From assembly GCA_964035015.1 (NCBI GenBank), contig OZ036014.1, positions 605,001-669,000 of the forward strand: a stretch of 64,000 nt of DNA, in the 5' to 3' direction. The notes below the pieces were generated by a model, which had not been told where the DNA came from, searched no databases, and was given only the letters and a program-made list of their open reading frames with translations. Position numbers and translations under genes: made by a program. This stretch comes from Corallium rubrum. Lineage: Eukaryota; Cnidaria; Anthozoa; Scleralcyonacea; Coralliidae. Shown here piece after piece: positions 1 to 26,390 of the stretch (position 1 is its first letter; each line of letters begins with the position of its first letter).

Positions 1-460
1 CTTTCATCCTTCCTTCTTTCCTTCCTCCCTTCCTTCCTTCCCCCTTTCTCTCCCTCCTTCCTTCCATCCATCCTTCCTTCCATCTATCCATCCTTCCTTC
101 CTTCCTTCCTTCCTTCCTTCCTTCCTTCCTTCCTTCCTTCCTTCCTTCCTTCCTTCCTTCCTTCCTTCCTTCCTTCCTTCCTTCCTTCCTTCCTTCCTTC
201 CTTCCTTCCATCTGTCCATCTCTCTGTCCATCCTCCCTCCCATACTCCCTCCCTCCCTCCCTTCCTTCCTTCCTTCCTTCCTTCCTTCCTTCCTTCCTTC
301 CTTCCTAATCCTTCCTTCCTTCCTTCCTAATCCTTCCTCCCTTCCTTCCTAATCCTTCCTTCCTTCCCTCCCTCCCTCTTTCTTTCCTTCCCTCCCTCTT
401 TCTTTCCTTCATTTTCCCTTCCTATCGACTTTCTCTCTTGCTTTCCTCCTTTCTTCCATT
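1..460. repeat. (TTCC)n pyrimidine-strand microsatellite
   Basis: Almost pure CTTCC/TTCC repeats with a few interruptions (CCATC, CCTAAT). It lies directly upstream of the first recognisable TTF1-like exon, so it is probably intronic. Long reading frames here are repeat artefacts. Confidence 0.97.
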
Positions 461-498
461 AATTTTTTTGTTTTTTCTTTTTGTTTTAATTGCTGCAG

Positions 499-3400
499 AT
501 GGTCTCCAAGTGATACAGACACTTTATTGAGGTTTGTATACCACCAATCACTCACTAATACCAGCTTACCGACAACGACGTCCATTTGCAGCTGTCAGAT
601 AACTGTTCTAGTTCTCTTAACAACAGCGATTCAATCTCATTTGAACATAATCTTATTCATTTCTTGTAGTAATTTACTACCAAAATCAGTAGTGTCTTTT
701 CCGGAAGAAAAAAGGTTGTCTGGAAGGCGGCCAAACGTTTATGTTTTATGACATCAACGGCTCGTGAATGCCGCGTGGTGTGTGAACGAATGCAACAAAA
801 TAGACGAATTCAGTTGAATAAGATGTTAATTTTGAACGTGGAGTAAAATGAATGTGATACTGTAGTACACGCCATTCAAAAAACATCTTGTTCAACAGAA
901 TTCGTTGATTTCGTTGAATTCGGCGTTCACACGCCACGCTGCATTCCTGAGCTGTTGACGTCACAAAACATAAACGTTTGGCCGCCTTCCAGACAACCTT
1001 TTTTTCTTCCGGAAAAGACACTCTACTGATTTTGGTAGTACGCATGCCCCAACGTTCTTCAGTGATGTCACACAGTCCACGTAACTCTGTTAACAAATGT
1101 CCATTCTTAATTTATATAGATTGCATGCTATGTACGGCGACCAGTGGACAAAAATTGGGAAACATTTAGGACGCAGTGGCATGGCTGTTAATCACAGATA
1201 TTTAATACTTCAGAAGTCCTCTCCAGGTTAAATGATATTTAGGGGACTGGCAGTTCAAGTGCTTATATCACTTGTGGGGTTTTAACGTATTTGAATAGAG
1301 CAAAAAAAGTTAGTTAATAAGTTATTTTGCCGTTTTTGATTTACTGTAATAGTTTCTGAGATATAAGCCTTTAAACATGCCAATTTCGGCTTTTCACCAA
1401 AAATTTCCGTCGTTCATTTTTAAGCATGGGGGCCTGGGACTCAGGAACCTAGGCCGACCGTCTTCTTAGTTGGAACTCTCGTGCGTACTGGAAAACGGGT
1501 GTGAGCTCGACATTTCGATTTTTCAGTCAAATATGTGTTTTTTTTAATCAATAAGCCGAAACGTAGTTGTTTTGGATTGACTCGTTCCTGAGTCCCAAGG
1601 CCCCCAAGGTGTTAAAATGAACAACGGAAATTTCTGAGAATTGGTATGTTCAGAAGCCAATATGTCAGGAACTATTTGACTAAATCAAAAACGGCAAAAT
1701 AACTTATTAACTGATTTTTTCTGCTCTATTTAAATACAAGTGATATGAGCACTTTAATTTTTTTTCGCCTCGATTGACTATGTTGAAATTCTGAGTTTTA
1801 CACTCTGCAGAGTTCCCACCCGCACCAGTACCACCCGCACGAGAGCTCTTACTTACTTTGCATATTGCCCGACCCTTCTATATTCGACAAGCAATGTGTT
1901 GCTCGTGCATGTGGGAGCGTATTTGTGTGATTTTTGAACAACTTTGTAGAATTGCCGCGTCCAAATTGTTTTTTGTTCCACAAAACTCCTTGGGACACCA
2001 TGCGAAAATCGTCAAAAACGGCAAAGAGTCCCAACAATTTTGGCCAGGATTGTAACAACTACGAAGAATTTCTGAACCATTACGACTAAGTTTTTGCACA
2101 AATTGGTCGAAACTTGATTGCTGCCGGGTCAACAGAAATCAAGACGTTACATTTGCAATCCCCTTTCAATTCCGCTTTACTTTTAACGATTCATACTTCC
2201 GTGCAGGATTTTAGTATCTCGTTTATATGTTTCTGTAAAAATTGCTAAGAATAAGATAACATATGGCTCCTTTAATTTAAGAAAATCTAAAAATTGTTGT
2301 TGGCCTACTCTGTCTTAAATTAAAACATTTCATTTATACCGACGTAAACTATATTTCTACCATTAACAAGACGAAAAAGTCGTAAACTGCTGACGTTTCG
2401 GGCAGAGCCTTTCCTTGGAGTAAATTGTGATGAAGAACTCTGCTTAAAACGTCAGTATTTCGTTCCAAAAAATCTCAGCACGTTAGAGTGTCTATGAAGT
2501 GAAAAATACGTTGGCATTTTTGTTGTTTTATTGTACAGAGGAGCATGACAGGAGCACTCACTGAAAATTTCAAGAGAATCTGATGCGTAGTTTTCGCGCT
2601 ATCAACTCTCAAAATTTGCCGTGGATAAGCTTGTTTTGGCGAAATTTGGACTTCTTGGTAACAATGCCTTATGACGTACGCAGATGGATCATTAATAGTG
2701 AAATCTATTGTTCTTATGCATAGTTGTCCATCTGCGTACGTCATAAGCATTGTTTCCGAAAGCCCAATTTTTCTCCAAGAACGAACTAGCCATGGCAAAC
2801 TTTATAGCGCGAAAACTCCGCATCAGATTCTCTTGAAATTTTCAGTGAGTGCTCCTGCCATGCTCCTCTGTACAATAAAACAACAAAAATGCCAACGAAA
2901 TTTTCATTTCATAGACACTTTAATACGACCTTTTCGCTTTGTTATATTCCAAACACTGCTCCTACACAGCAATAGATTTGGGGTCAAATTAAAAACCTTT
3001 CATTGAAATTAAAGAAGAAATGAAATGACAATTAAGTTTGTTTCACATCTTCACGATTTCCTGAAAGTGATAATGAATGACTTTTACAGTTTTTCCATAT
3101 TTCATTTCGTTCACAAGTTATTTAGAATTGTTTGTTATGTAAATGAGATAAGCTATGACGTAAAGTTATGTACAGAAAGTTAATCGTGTATATCTTTGGA
3201 ATTATTAAACAATATTATTTAAAACTTTGCAACTATACCGTTGCAACTTTGATAACGTCGAAGATATACACGATTTTCTATATAACTCACATATATCTGT
3301 ATATATATATATACTTTACGTCATAGTTTATCTCATTTATATATCAAACAAATCTAAATAACTTGAGAACGAAGCGAAATATGGAAAAACTGTTAAAGTA

Positions 3401-6400
3401 ATTCTTTATTATTTTTTGGATATCTTGTAGATAGAGCAAACTTAATTTTCATTTCAACAACGTGTTTAATTTTTGTTACATAACGTAGGTTATTGTCCGT
3501 GGACAGAAGACGAAAGAGATTTACTTAATGGAGCTGTTCGAGCTGCAACACACACAGACTTTGATAGCCAAATATATAGCTCAATTAATTGGACTGAGGT
3601 ATCAAGTTTTGTTGGAAGCAGAACGCCGGAACAATGTCGAACGAAATGGTGAGATCCACAGGAACATTTAAACACAGTTCTCGTATTCAGATACGTATAT
3701 ATGTATATATGCTAACTCGGGTTAGCATGTATACATTCCTTCTCTTAACATGTATTACAGCACTAAGATAGACCACTTTCATGAATGACCTTCATTTTAA
3801 ATATTTTTTTAAGTTCATCTAAAATAGTTTTTCTGACTTCGTTGTGAAGCAAAGATTCTTTTGAATTGAGGCGAGAAAGACTGATTGAGATGCACGTAAA
3901 AGAATATTCAAATTAATCGCCATTATGAAAGTGATATATATCATCATATTTGCACAGCAGTATGTCATACGTCGAACTCAACCTACAGTACATTCAAATT
4001 ATCTGAGCTCAGTAGCTCAATGGTTAGATCCTTGATCTTACCGGTGATCAAACGGTTGTGGGTTCGAGTTCCGGTTGGGAACTTAAAAATTTTATAAAAT
4101 AACTCAAAGAACTTCTTTTTTTTTTTTGAGTATTACTAACTAACACAGCTTGTACAGCAAACAACTGACAATTATTACTAACACCAAGCTGCAATTTCTG
4201 AAACTAACTAACAGTGTTTAACTGGAAACTTACTGTTACAACGCGACTTGTAGACCAACAAGTACTTGTAGCCGAGCGGTTAAGACTCGTTCCTGGAGGA
4301 CTGGGCACAGTCTAAGGGTACCTTAATTAACCTTGCTCCGCTATCTGAGTTCTAGTGGCTCAATGGTTAGAGCGTCTGGCTAGCATTCAGAAGGTTGTGG
4401 GTTCGTGTCCCGCTTAGAGCTCAGAGTTTTTCTGAGTATTACCAACTAACACAGCTTGTACAGCAAACAACTGACAATTATTAACTCAAAGAACATTAAC
4501 ACTTAATTCTTATATCCGAGCTACGGAGCTAGCATATTCAACTCTTCTCTTCTCGTCTCCTCGCCTCGCCTTTACCTCTTCCCTTCCCTTCTCTTCTCTT
4601 CCCTTCCCTTCTCTTCCTTTCTCTTCTCTTCTCTTCCCTCTCTTCCGTTCTCTTCTCTTCCCTTCTCTTCTCTTCTCGTCTCCTCTCCTCTCCTCTCCTC
4701 GCCTCGCCTCACCTTTGCCTCGCCTCGCCTCTTGCCCTCTTCTCTCTTAATAACATGCATTACGACATTAACATATATTATGATACTTGCATATAGCAGT
4801 ATCTAATGTTACGTTCAAATTATCTCAGTCCCAATTACGTTCAAATTATCTCAGTCCCACCAGTAGCTGGTTAGGTAGTAGCTGGAAGGGTTAGACGCGT
4901 GTCACCGCCGATCACATGGTTTTAGTTTCTGGTCCCGCTTGGGAAGAAGAACATTTTCACATCATTATAATTAGTTAAATTATCTTTCAACTTGTTTGTT
5001 TATGCAGGTTCAAAGATGTTTGTTGGATGAATGGCGACGGTTCGAAAAACATTAAGTGGAATTCTGTTGACGATATTATTTTGATTGAAAGGTTTGTTGT
5101 GAAGTTTTGATACGGTTAGAATGAAGTCGAAAAAGTGTGTTAAGAATCCAAGTCGGTGTCATGGATTTTTTAGCCCATTCCTGCCTGGGTGTAGTGAATA
5201 GTCTTTTTTTGTACTCTAAAGGCAGATGATTTTTTGTCCGTCCGTCCGTCTGTCCGTCCGTCCGTCCGTCCGTCCGTCCACTCATTCGTTCTTCTGTCCA
5301 TCCATTCTTCGTTCGGAACGAACGGAACGTCCTTCCTTTCTTCTCTTCTCTTCTCTTCTCTTCTCTTCTCTTCTCTTCTCTTCTCTTCTCTTCTCTTCTC
5401 TTCTCTTCTCTTCTCTTCTCTTCTCTTCTCTTCTCTTCTCTTCTCTTCTCTTCTCTTCTCTTCTCTTCTCTTCTCTTCTCTTCTCTTCTCTTCTCTTCTC
5501 TTCTCTTCTCTTCTCTTCTCTTCTCTTCTCTTCTCTTCTCTTCTCTTCTCTTCTCTTCCTTCCTTCTTCCCTTTCCTTTCCTTTCTTTCCTTCCTTCCTT
5601 CCTTCCTTCCTTCCTTCCTTCCTTCCTTCCTTCCTTCCTTCCTTCCTTCCTTCCTTCCTTCCTTCCTTCCTTCCTTCCTTCCTTCCCTCCCTCCCTCCCT
5701 CCCTCCCTCCCTTCCCTTCCCTCCTTCCTTCCTTCCTTCCTTCCTTCCTTCCTTCCTTCCTTCCTTCCTTCCTTCCTTCCTTCCTTCTTTCGTTCCTTCC
5801 TTCCTCCCTCCCTCCCTTCCTTCTTTCATTCCTCATAAGACCATTTTTATGTGTTTAGATTGAAGACATTTTTGATATATTTAGATTGTACGCTGGCAAC
5901 GAATATGATGAAAATGATATTGACTGGCTTAAAATGGCCGAAGGTTTCTCTAAGTACGTATAGGTGCAATATATTACGTCTGAAAGAATTCTGGGTTGAT
6001 GTTTCATGTATCGGTCACCAAATAAATTGCCCCTACCTGCCCCACCCCACCCCTAACGTTACCTCTAACCCTACCCTTTCCTCTAACCCTACCACCCCTA
6101 ATCGTTTGGTAACCGATACATGACACGTCAACCGAATTTTGTCTCTAGTTCCCCATCGCGTGAGTGGTTGCGTTTGAGATGGTGTTCCTTGAAGAAAGCT
6201 GTTCCAAATTATACTGAACTCGATTATGAAGGTATGATTCCGTATCTCTGGTATCCAGAGCGATACAGTAAACCCTCTCTCTCCTCCGGAGTAGCCTGCG
6301 TACAGAAGTCCCCACCCCTCGAAAGGCGGGGGGAACGTCCTCTCTGGGGGGACGTCTGCACGCAGGCTTTTCCGTAACCTCTGCGGAAGAGAGAGGTATA

Positions 6401-8019
6401 AAATCCGGCACGCAAGATCTAGTAAATGAAAAAAACCTACATTCAGGATGTAATTTGGCATTCAGACCCCTAATATATAAGAACCTGTTCGACCCAGTGG
6501 ACGCCATGTCTGGAACTGGAACTGTAACTTCAGTCATTATCACGCTTCAAAAGTGAAGTCAGGATTTTCGTATATCACCTCGGAGTCATTCCCCTGCGCT
6601 GTGTTTTACCTTCCACCACGTACGATCGGAAATGGCGGCTGTCGAGGCTCGCGAAATACGGGCTGACCCGTATTAGCTTAACGAATATCTTGTGTGTAAA
6701 CGTCATCAATACACGGCCGACAACTCACTTGAGCCAGCACGCACGTGGACTGCGAACTGCCCCATGAAAGTGGCCGATTTTCTATAGTGGCCGAACCATT
6801 CAATTGAATAGTGGTTGGAGAGTGAGTGTAGTCTCATACTCAGTGAGTGAGTGGAGACTCATTGAGTGTTGAGTTGCACTTATCGTGTGTGAGGGGCCAC
6901 TCCTTTTATCCTATACCCGGGGTAAAAGCGGCTTTCCCATTGTTTCCGAAGAGGTGCGCCTTTTCCGAGCTCACCTAATTGAATATTTATTGAAGTATTG
7001 AATAATTATTGAGATGTTTATTGTGTGATTCTTATTGATGTGATCTGTATTATAATATTTAATAAAATCACTCTAAATATTTAACATTGTTTTAATACCA
7101 AAAAGCATTTTCTTCAGCACTTACCTGCATCCGGAAAGTTATGAAATTAATATCAAAGAAGCATTTTCATCAAAATGCTGTTTGTATCTATAGGTTAACT
7201 TGTAGGTGGTATGGGATAAAAACCAAACGCACTTGCAGGTTCGGTGCATCCGGGGATTGACGCACCTCGGGGGGCTGGCAGGTCCCCAAACCCACCGAGC
7301 GTAGGACCTGCCAGCCCCCCCTCGGTGCGTCAATCCCGGACGCACCTCCCTGCAAGTACGTTTGTTATAGAGTGTGAGTGATGTGAAAAAGTGGTAAACT
7401 GCCGAGAATTGAATACTTTTAATAACGAAATCTGATGTTTCGAGCGGAGCCCTTCAAGATGCCTAAATACTAGCATGTGTCACAGCCACGACTCGGTAAG
7501 AGCCGTAAGGTCTGTGAACACTCGAGTGATTGCTTGATCTTGCATAAATTAAATCCCAAGTTTTTGGGGAAATAGTTTATGTCACAATAAATAATGACGT
7601 AGTTTTGTGGTCACTATACCCACTTTTACATGTTTAAAGCGACAAATACAAGGTAAATCGAGAGATAGAGTCAGTACTTGGTTACCTATGTTATTTTGCG
7701 TTGCATGATAATAATTGCTCTAATATCGTCCCTAGCGATTAAATTTCCCGCAGCCGAGGGAAGGTTTGTGAAAGGTTTGTTTACTTTTACAAATCTTCCC
7801 GAGGCAAGTCTTCTCCCGGCAAGAACAAGCAATCGCTCGTGTGTTCAGACCTATGATTTACAGTCAAACAGGATGTTCTTTACCAGGCTACCTAAATACC
7901 TAAACACATCTTTTTCTCTATACTTCTATTTCCTTTCAGATATTCTTGATCACCTCTATAACGTACATCGGTCAGTTTTGAAAGAGAAAGCGCGTCGAGA
8001 ACACGATGAAAAGAAATGA
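499..8019 (+). CDS. TTF1: TTF1-like Myb-domain protein, C-terminal seven exons (5' partial)
   Basis: Exons: 499-531, 1120-1226, 3489-3648, 5008-5091, 5885-5953, 6149-6231, 7940-8019 (TGA at 8017-8019). Every junction is AG/GT and all phases match, giving about 204 residues without a stop. The first two exons form a Myb repeat (WSPSDTDTLL, then YGDQWTKIGKHLGRS, then NHRY). The third forms a second repeat (CPWTEDERDLLNGAV, then INWTEVSSFVGSRTPEQCRTKW). After that come IERLY, EYDENDIDWLKMA and the C-terminal DILDHLYNVHRSVLKEK. This order, including the long insertion in the second Myb repeat and the ending ID-x-LY-x(5)-LLKEK, matches vertebrate TTF1 as I remember it. TTF1 binds terminator elements in ribosomal DNA, stops RNA polymerase I and helps organise nucleolar chromatin. 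The N-terminal part lies upstream of the window. DMTF1 or another Reb1-type Myb protein is the main alternative. An ATTAAA at 8060-8065 could be the poly(A) signal. Confidence 0.86.
676..1039. mobile_element. palindromic MITE in TTF1 intron
   Basis: The two ends are inverted copies of about 100 bp. The left arm starts ACTACCAAAATCAGTAG and runs through GGCGGCCAAACGTTTATG; the right arm is its reverse complement. No transposase is visible. Superfamily unknown. Confidence 0.8.
1257..1754. mobile_element. palindromic MITE in TTF1 intron
   Basis: Inverted arms begin AAGTGCTTATATCACTTG and end with the near reverse complement. Both contain AAATCAAAAACGGCAAAATA or its complement. The centre holds AATTTC/GAAATT arms. 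No coding capacity. Confidence 0.75.
1830..2475. other. intronic stretch without recognised gene
   Basis: Within the second TTF1 intron. Short frames at 1858-2055 (+) and 1849-2132 (-) overlap each other and have no recognisable domain. Positions 2385-2455 carry a hairpin-like pair, GACGTTTCGGGCAGAGCC and its partner AACTCTGCTTAAAACGTC. Confidence 0.5.
2483..2923. mobile_element. palindromic MITE in TTF1 intron
   Basis: Arms of about 200 bp start TAGAGTGTCTATGAAGTG and end CATTTCATAGACACTTTA. They meet near 2690 around two inverted copies of CTTATGACGTACGCAGATGG. Frames on both strands are mirror images and not genes. Confidence 0.85.
3073..3405. mobile_element. palindromic AT-rich MITE, copy 1
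   Basis: Inverted arms contain CAGTTTTTCCATATTTC and its complement, plus GAGATAAGCTATGACGTAAAG. A related, diverged copy lies at 18480-18870. A short (TA)n tract lies in the right arm. Confidence 0.75.
4004..4190 (+). mobile_element. tRNA-derived SINE, copy 1
   Basis: The head has an A-box-like TAGCTCAATGGTTAGA and a B-box GGTTCGAGTTCC. The body holds GAGTATTACTAACTAACAC and CAGCTTGTACAGCAAACAAC. The 5' end does not pair with the region after the B box, so this is a retroposed SINE and not a tRNA gene. The same head and tail recur at 4344-4490. Confidence 0.75.
4262..4325 (+). mobile_element. tRNA-like fragment between SINE copies
   Basis: TGTAGCCGAGCGGTTAAGAC resembles the D-arm region of a type II (Ser/Leu) tRNA and is followed by GGACTGGGCACAGTCTAAGG. 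No B box follows, so it is a fragment. Confidence 0.4.
4344..4490 (+). mobile_element. tRNA-derived SINE, copy 2
   Basis: GTGGCTCAATGGTTAGAGCG (A box) and GGTTGTGGGTTCGTGTCCC (B box) are followed by the shared GAGTATTACCAACTAACAC tail. The head sequence is close to the unit amplified at 57.05-58.09 kb. Confidence 0.75.
4545..4750. repeat. pyrimidine-rich CTTCC/TCTCC low-complexity tract
   Basis: Mixed TCTTC, CTTCC and CTCGCC repeats in a TTF1 intron. Coding-looking frames are artefacts. Confidence 0.95.
4830..4945 (+). mobile_element. degraded SINE-like fragment
   Basis: A duplicated TCAAATTATCTCAGTCCCA is followed by GGGTTAGACGCGTGTCACCG, CGATCACATGG and GGTCCCGCTTGGGAA, matching the SINE heads nearby with a decayed B box. 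Confidence 0.45.
5226..5830. repeat. compound GTCC / TTCTC / TTCC microsatellite
   Basis: GTCC repeats occupy about 5238-5280. A very regular TTCTC pentanucleotide run occupies 5340-5556. TTCC and CCTC repeats run to about 5825. The array fills most of the intron between TTF1 exons 5008-5091 and 5885-5953 and ends about 60 bp before the acceptor. Confidence 0.97.
5995..6132. mobile_element. short palindromic element next to a splice acceptor
   Basis: GGTTGATGTTTCATGTATCG at the left is mirrored by CGATACATGACACGTCAACC at the right. The inside is CCCTAA-like (ACCTCTAACCCTACC). It ends about 17 bp before the TTF1 exon at 6149. Confidence 0.75.
6262..6400. mobile_element. GC-rich palindromic MITE
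   Basis: CCTCTCTCTCCTCCGGAG pairs with CTCTGCGGAAGAGAGAGG. Inside, GCCTGCGTACAGA pairs with TCTGCACGCAGGC and GGACGT blocks pair with ACGTCC blocks. Confidence 0.7.
6633..6793 (+). repeat. dispersed repeat shared with 24.7 kb
   Basis: About 160 bp from ATCGGAAATGGCGGCTGTCG to AGTGGCCGATTTTCTAT recurs with few changes at 24690-24863. Interspersed repeat, class unknown. Confidence 0.8.
6800..6905 (+). repeat. dispersed repeat; uninterrupted version of a 40-kb copy
   Basis: GTGAGTGTAGTCTCATACTC, GAGTGGAGACTCATTGAGTG and GTGTGAGGGGCCACTC occur in this order without interruption. At 39.94-40.94 kb the same order is split by a TIR element at GTGGAGAC. Confidence 0.75.
7225..7366. repeat. GC-rich long hairpin
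   Basis: Arms of about 60 bp are nearly exact inverted copies (AAACGCACTTGCAGG and GGGGGGCTGGCAGGTCC against GGACCTGCCAGCCCCCC and CCTGCAAGTACGTTT). The loop is about 18 bp. It lies in the last TTF1 intron and is far more GC-rich than its surroundings. Confidence 0.85.
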
Positions 8020-8109
8020 ATATAGATATTTTGTTTCAGCCCGACCTATTTATTGAGATATTAAAGGGATCCCCGATTATTTTGGCGTAGTAATTTTGGA
8101 AACCAACGT

Positions 8110-8335
8110 TGCATAAAGCCGCTGTTACACGAGGCAATTTTTCATGAAACCTGTGAGATTACAACGTGTAACACCCCCTTGTTTATGAACATGTGTCGCT
8201 TTGCATTGTGAGACAGGTTTCACCGAAGTAGGATGCACTTCAACTTCGCGCAACGGTTTGTGAAACCTGTCTTGCAATGCAAAGTGACACAGGTTCACAA
8301 AACGAGGGGTGTTACAGGTTTCACAAATCGTTGCG
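8110..8335. mobile_element. palindromic MITE downstream of TTF1
   Basis: Inverted arms: GAAACCTGTGAGATTACAACG and TGTGTCGCTTTGCATTGTGA against TGCAATGCAAAGTGACACAG and GTGTTACAGGTTTCAC. No coding capacity. Confidence 0.75.
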
Positions 8336-8345
8336 TCGTGAATTC

Positions 8346-8456
8346 TTTTATGTGCGTATAAATTAGCCCTTATGACCCCGTTTTAAAGTAAAAATTATTT
8401 TGAATTTCACACATGAAAACGAGTTCATAAGGGCTAATTTATATGTATATAAAAGA
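8346..8456. mobile_element. short palindrome
   Basis: CGTATAAATTAGCCCTTATG at the left is mirrored by CATAAGGGCTAATTTATATG at the right, spanning about 110 bp. Confidence 0.75.
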
Positions 8457-8569
8457 ATTTTAATTTGGCGGCCATTTTTGAATGAGGTCTATGGTACGGA
8501 TTTCTTTTGTGTTTTCCTCATGAGAATTATTAATGATTTTTCATCTCTGGGGAAGCCCCCGATGGGGAT

Positions 8570-9192
8570 GGGCGATACCAGCTTTTTTTGTTCGATACGA
8601 TCCGGTCCGATACTAAGAATTTTGGTCGATACCGATACCAAAATCGATACCGATATTTCAGTTTTTACATTGATTGAAATAACTTTTAAAATAAGAAGAA
8701 TATTAAAGTAACAAATATAACAAGTCAAGGAATAGTCTATCAGCTGCATAAACATTTGCAAGTATGATTTTAAATCTTAAACTGAACAATATCAACGTGC
8801 ATGTTCAATGTTTTCCTAAATATATAAGTGATAACTATTTAGTTAAATGTTTTTATCTGCCTCGTACCCAAGCGTCTCCACATACATATTTGCATACATA
8901 TATACATTCATATTTACACGAAGTATTGCAGTACTTCGTGTAAATATGAATGTATATATGTATGCAAATATGTATGTGGAGGCGCCTGGGTACGAGGCAG
9001 TGTTTTTATTTAAAAACAGCATCATACAACCCTGCAATGATGAAGTATTCACCGATTTTCATAGATACTGACCAAAAACATCGCAGGCTCAAGTGGTATC
9101 GAAATTACCAATACTTTTTGCGAGTATCGAAAGTATCGATACTTTTGTAAGTATCGTTGGTATCGATATTTTGTACTAGTATCGCCCATCCC
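8570..9192. mobile_element. TIR element with ends GGGATGGGCGATAC
   Basis: GGGATGGGCGATACCAG at the left and GTATCGCCCATCCC at the right are inverted. The arms are rich in CGATACCGATACC-like repeats. Such ends are common in hAT-like non-autonomous elements (inference). A second palindrome at 8861-8998 is nested inside. I found no clean target duplication. Confidence 0.7.
8861..8998. mobile_element. nested near-perfect palindrome
   Basis: TGCCTCGTACCCAAGCGTCT and ACATACATATTTGCATAC are mirrored after a very short centre (GAAGTATTGCAGTACTTC). Frames on both strands encode the same shadow peptide. Confidence 0.85.
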
Positions 9193-9212
9193 TATCGCCC
9201 GAACAAGAATGA

Positions 9213-9545
9213 GTTAACCCTTTAGGGTCTGTTAACCCTTTAGGGTCTGTTTATATGGAGGTGAGTTACTCCGTCAGGCGAGTTACTCGGTTTGCCGGGA
9301 TAAACTTTACGTTCTGTTTATATGAAAGCGAGTTAGCTGGCAAGTTGTAATATTTGAGATGATTCTCATCAACGAAAGTGACATGAAGTAACGAATGTAG
9401 AAAATTCATCCCGCTATGCCGAGTTACCTGGGGAAAAGTGTTTATATGGGGAAATGTTTATCCCGCTTTGCCGAGATCCTGGCTGCCAGTGCCGAGTTCT
9501 CGCCAGGGCGAGTTTCCCGTCTGTCTCATATAAACACTGTGGGGA
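9213..9545. mobile_element. degenerate TIR element (TGTTTATATG motif)
   Basis: TAACCCTTTAGGGTCTGTT is directly duplicated at the left end. TGTTTATATG and GAGTTACTC motifs recur inside, and the right end carries GAGTTTCCCGTCTGTC with CATATAAACACTG in inverted orientation. Confidence 0.5.
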
Positions 9546-9658
9546 AAAACAGGGACAGAAAACACAACGACTACGACAACGTGTCTGCACAATAGAAGTT
9601 TATGTCATATACAAAGAGCTTTACGGTCCCAAGAGTAATTTTCACGCCGTCGTGGCTC

Positions 9659-9957
9659 CATAGTCAATCGAGATATGGTCTGGAAACTCAGCTAAAGTCT
9701 TTGGTCTATCTTTTTGTTCACCTTCATGCATTTTTGTGCACGGTGCACGGTCACTGAACACATTGTATCTTAGTATAATGAACGAATTGTCCAATAGCAA
9801 CGTTTCAGTTCAGTCACTCAACCATGCTATTTAAATATTAATAAACCTAAAACAAAGGATGTGCACGGCGTAAGGTACGGTTCAACATAAAATCACAGCT
9901 CATTATAGGCGCTTTGAAGTTTGCCGAGTTTCCAGCCCATATCTCGATTGACTATGA
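9659..9957. mobile_element. MITE with TIR CATAGTCAATCGAGATATGG, copy 1
   Basis: Ends CATAGTCAATCGAGATATGG and ATATCTCGATTGACTATG are inverted. A nearly identical copy at 56153-56447 interrupts a tandem array. Shared interior motifs are GTGCACGGTGCACGG and CAATAGCAACGTTTCA. Confidence 0.88.
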
Positions 9958-10582
9958 GGTAATGCGACCATTGTTGTCTGCTCCCCTGAGGACCGAGAAC
10001 AATATAAAAACGCTATGAAAACGGATATGTGTGGACATGGCCAAGTATTTTTCTTTAAGAATTTAAGAACAAAACGAGTCCGTGCGATTGTCTATCTTGA
10101 AATTTGAATATGTACAAATACACCACCATTTTCTACCACCGTAGCCGTAGTCCGTTTTCTGAATCTTAGTCAAGGGGAGAGCTCCCAGAAACCTGGTCAA
10201 TAAAAGGTTAAAAACGATCTCCTTTAGGCTTGTACATAACTTATAATTATTTTACTTAAAAGAACTTTTGAAATTGTATAAGAAAACGAAGAAAGATAGA
10301 GAAAAGCTGTAAATAGCTACCTCATATCATTTCAAGAGTTACTTTAAGTAAAATTGTTTATTTTCGAACTGAATTTCCCCCTGCATATACACTCTCTGAT
10401 AGGATTTTTATTTTTGGTTAGAGGAGCTATAGGATTTGTAGTGTCTGTGGGATCATGTTTGTTTGTGATTTGTTGATGAAATGTTGTTGGTAGTTCTGAA
10501 CGAATGATAAACTCTCTATATAAATGTCGAACATTCTCAGCGAAACAGTCTAAAAAGCAAATACGGGGTTTTCTACTCCATT
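9958..10582. other. intergenic DNA between convergent TTF1 and SLC25A11
   Basis: No reading frame or TIR recognised. On the minus strand, AATAAA signals read at 10407-10412 and 10357-10362 are candidate poly(A) signals for SLC25A11. Confidence 0.4.
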
Positions 10583-26381
<15,799 letters not shown>

Positions 26382-26390
26382 CGTAGGCAT

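Noticed and set aside
4004-4420. Functional tRNA genes
   Set aside because: A and B boxes are present, but the 5' end does not pair with the segment after the B box, and both copies share a non-tRNA tail; they are SINEs.
5859-5953. TTF1 exon starting at 5859 after GTGTTTAG
   Set aside because: It adds 26 bases and shifts the frame, destroying the conserved Y-x-x-N-E-Y-D-E-N-D-I-D-W segment; acceptor 5884/5885 keeps it.
6033-6543. Overlapping minus-strand frames of 132-142 codons
   Set aside because: They run through two palindromic elements and antisense to a TTF1 exon; shadows.
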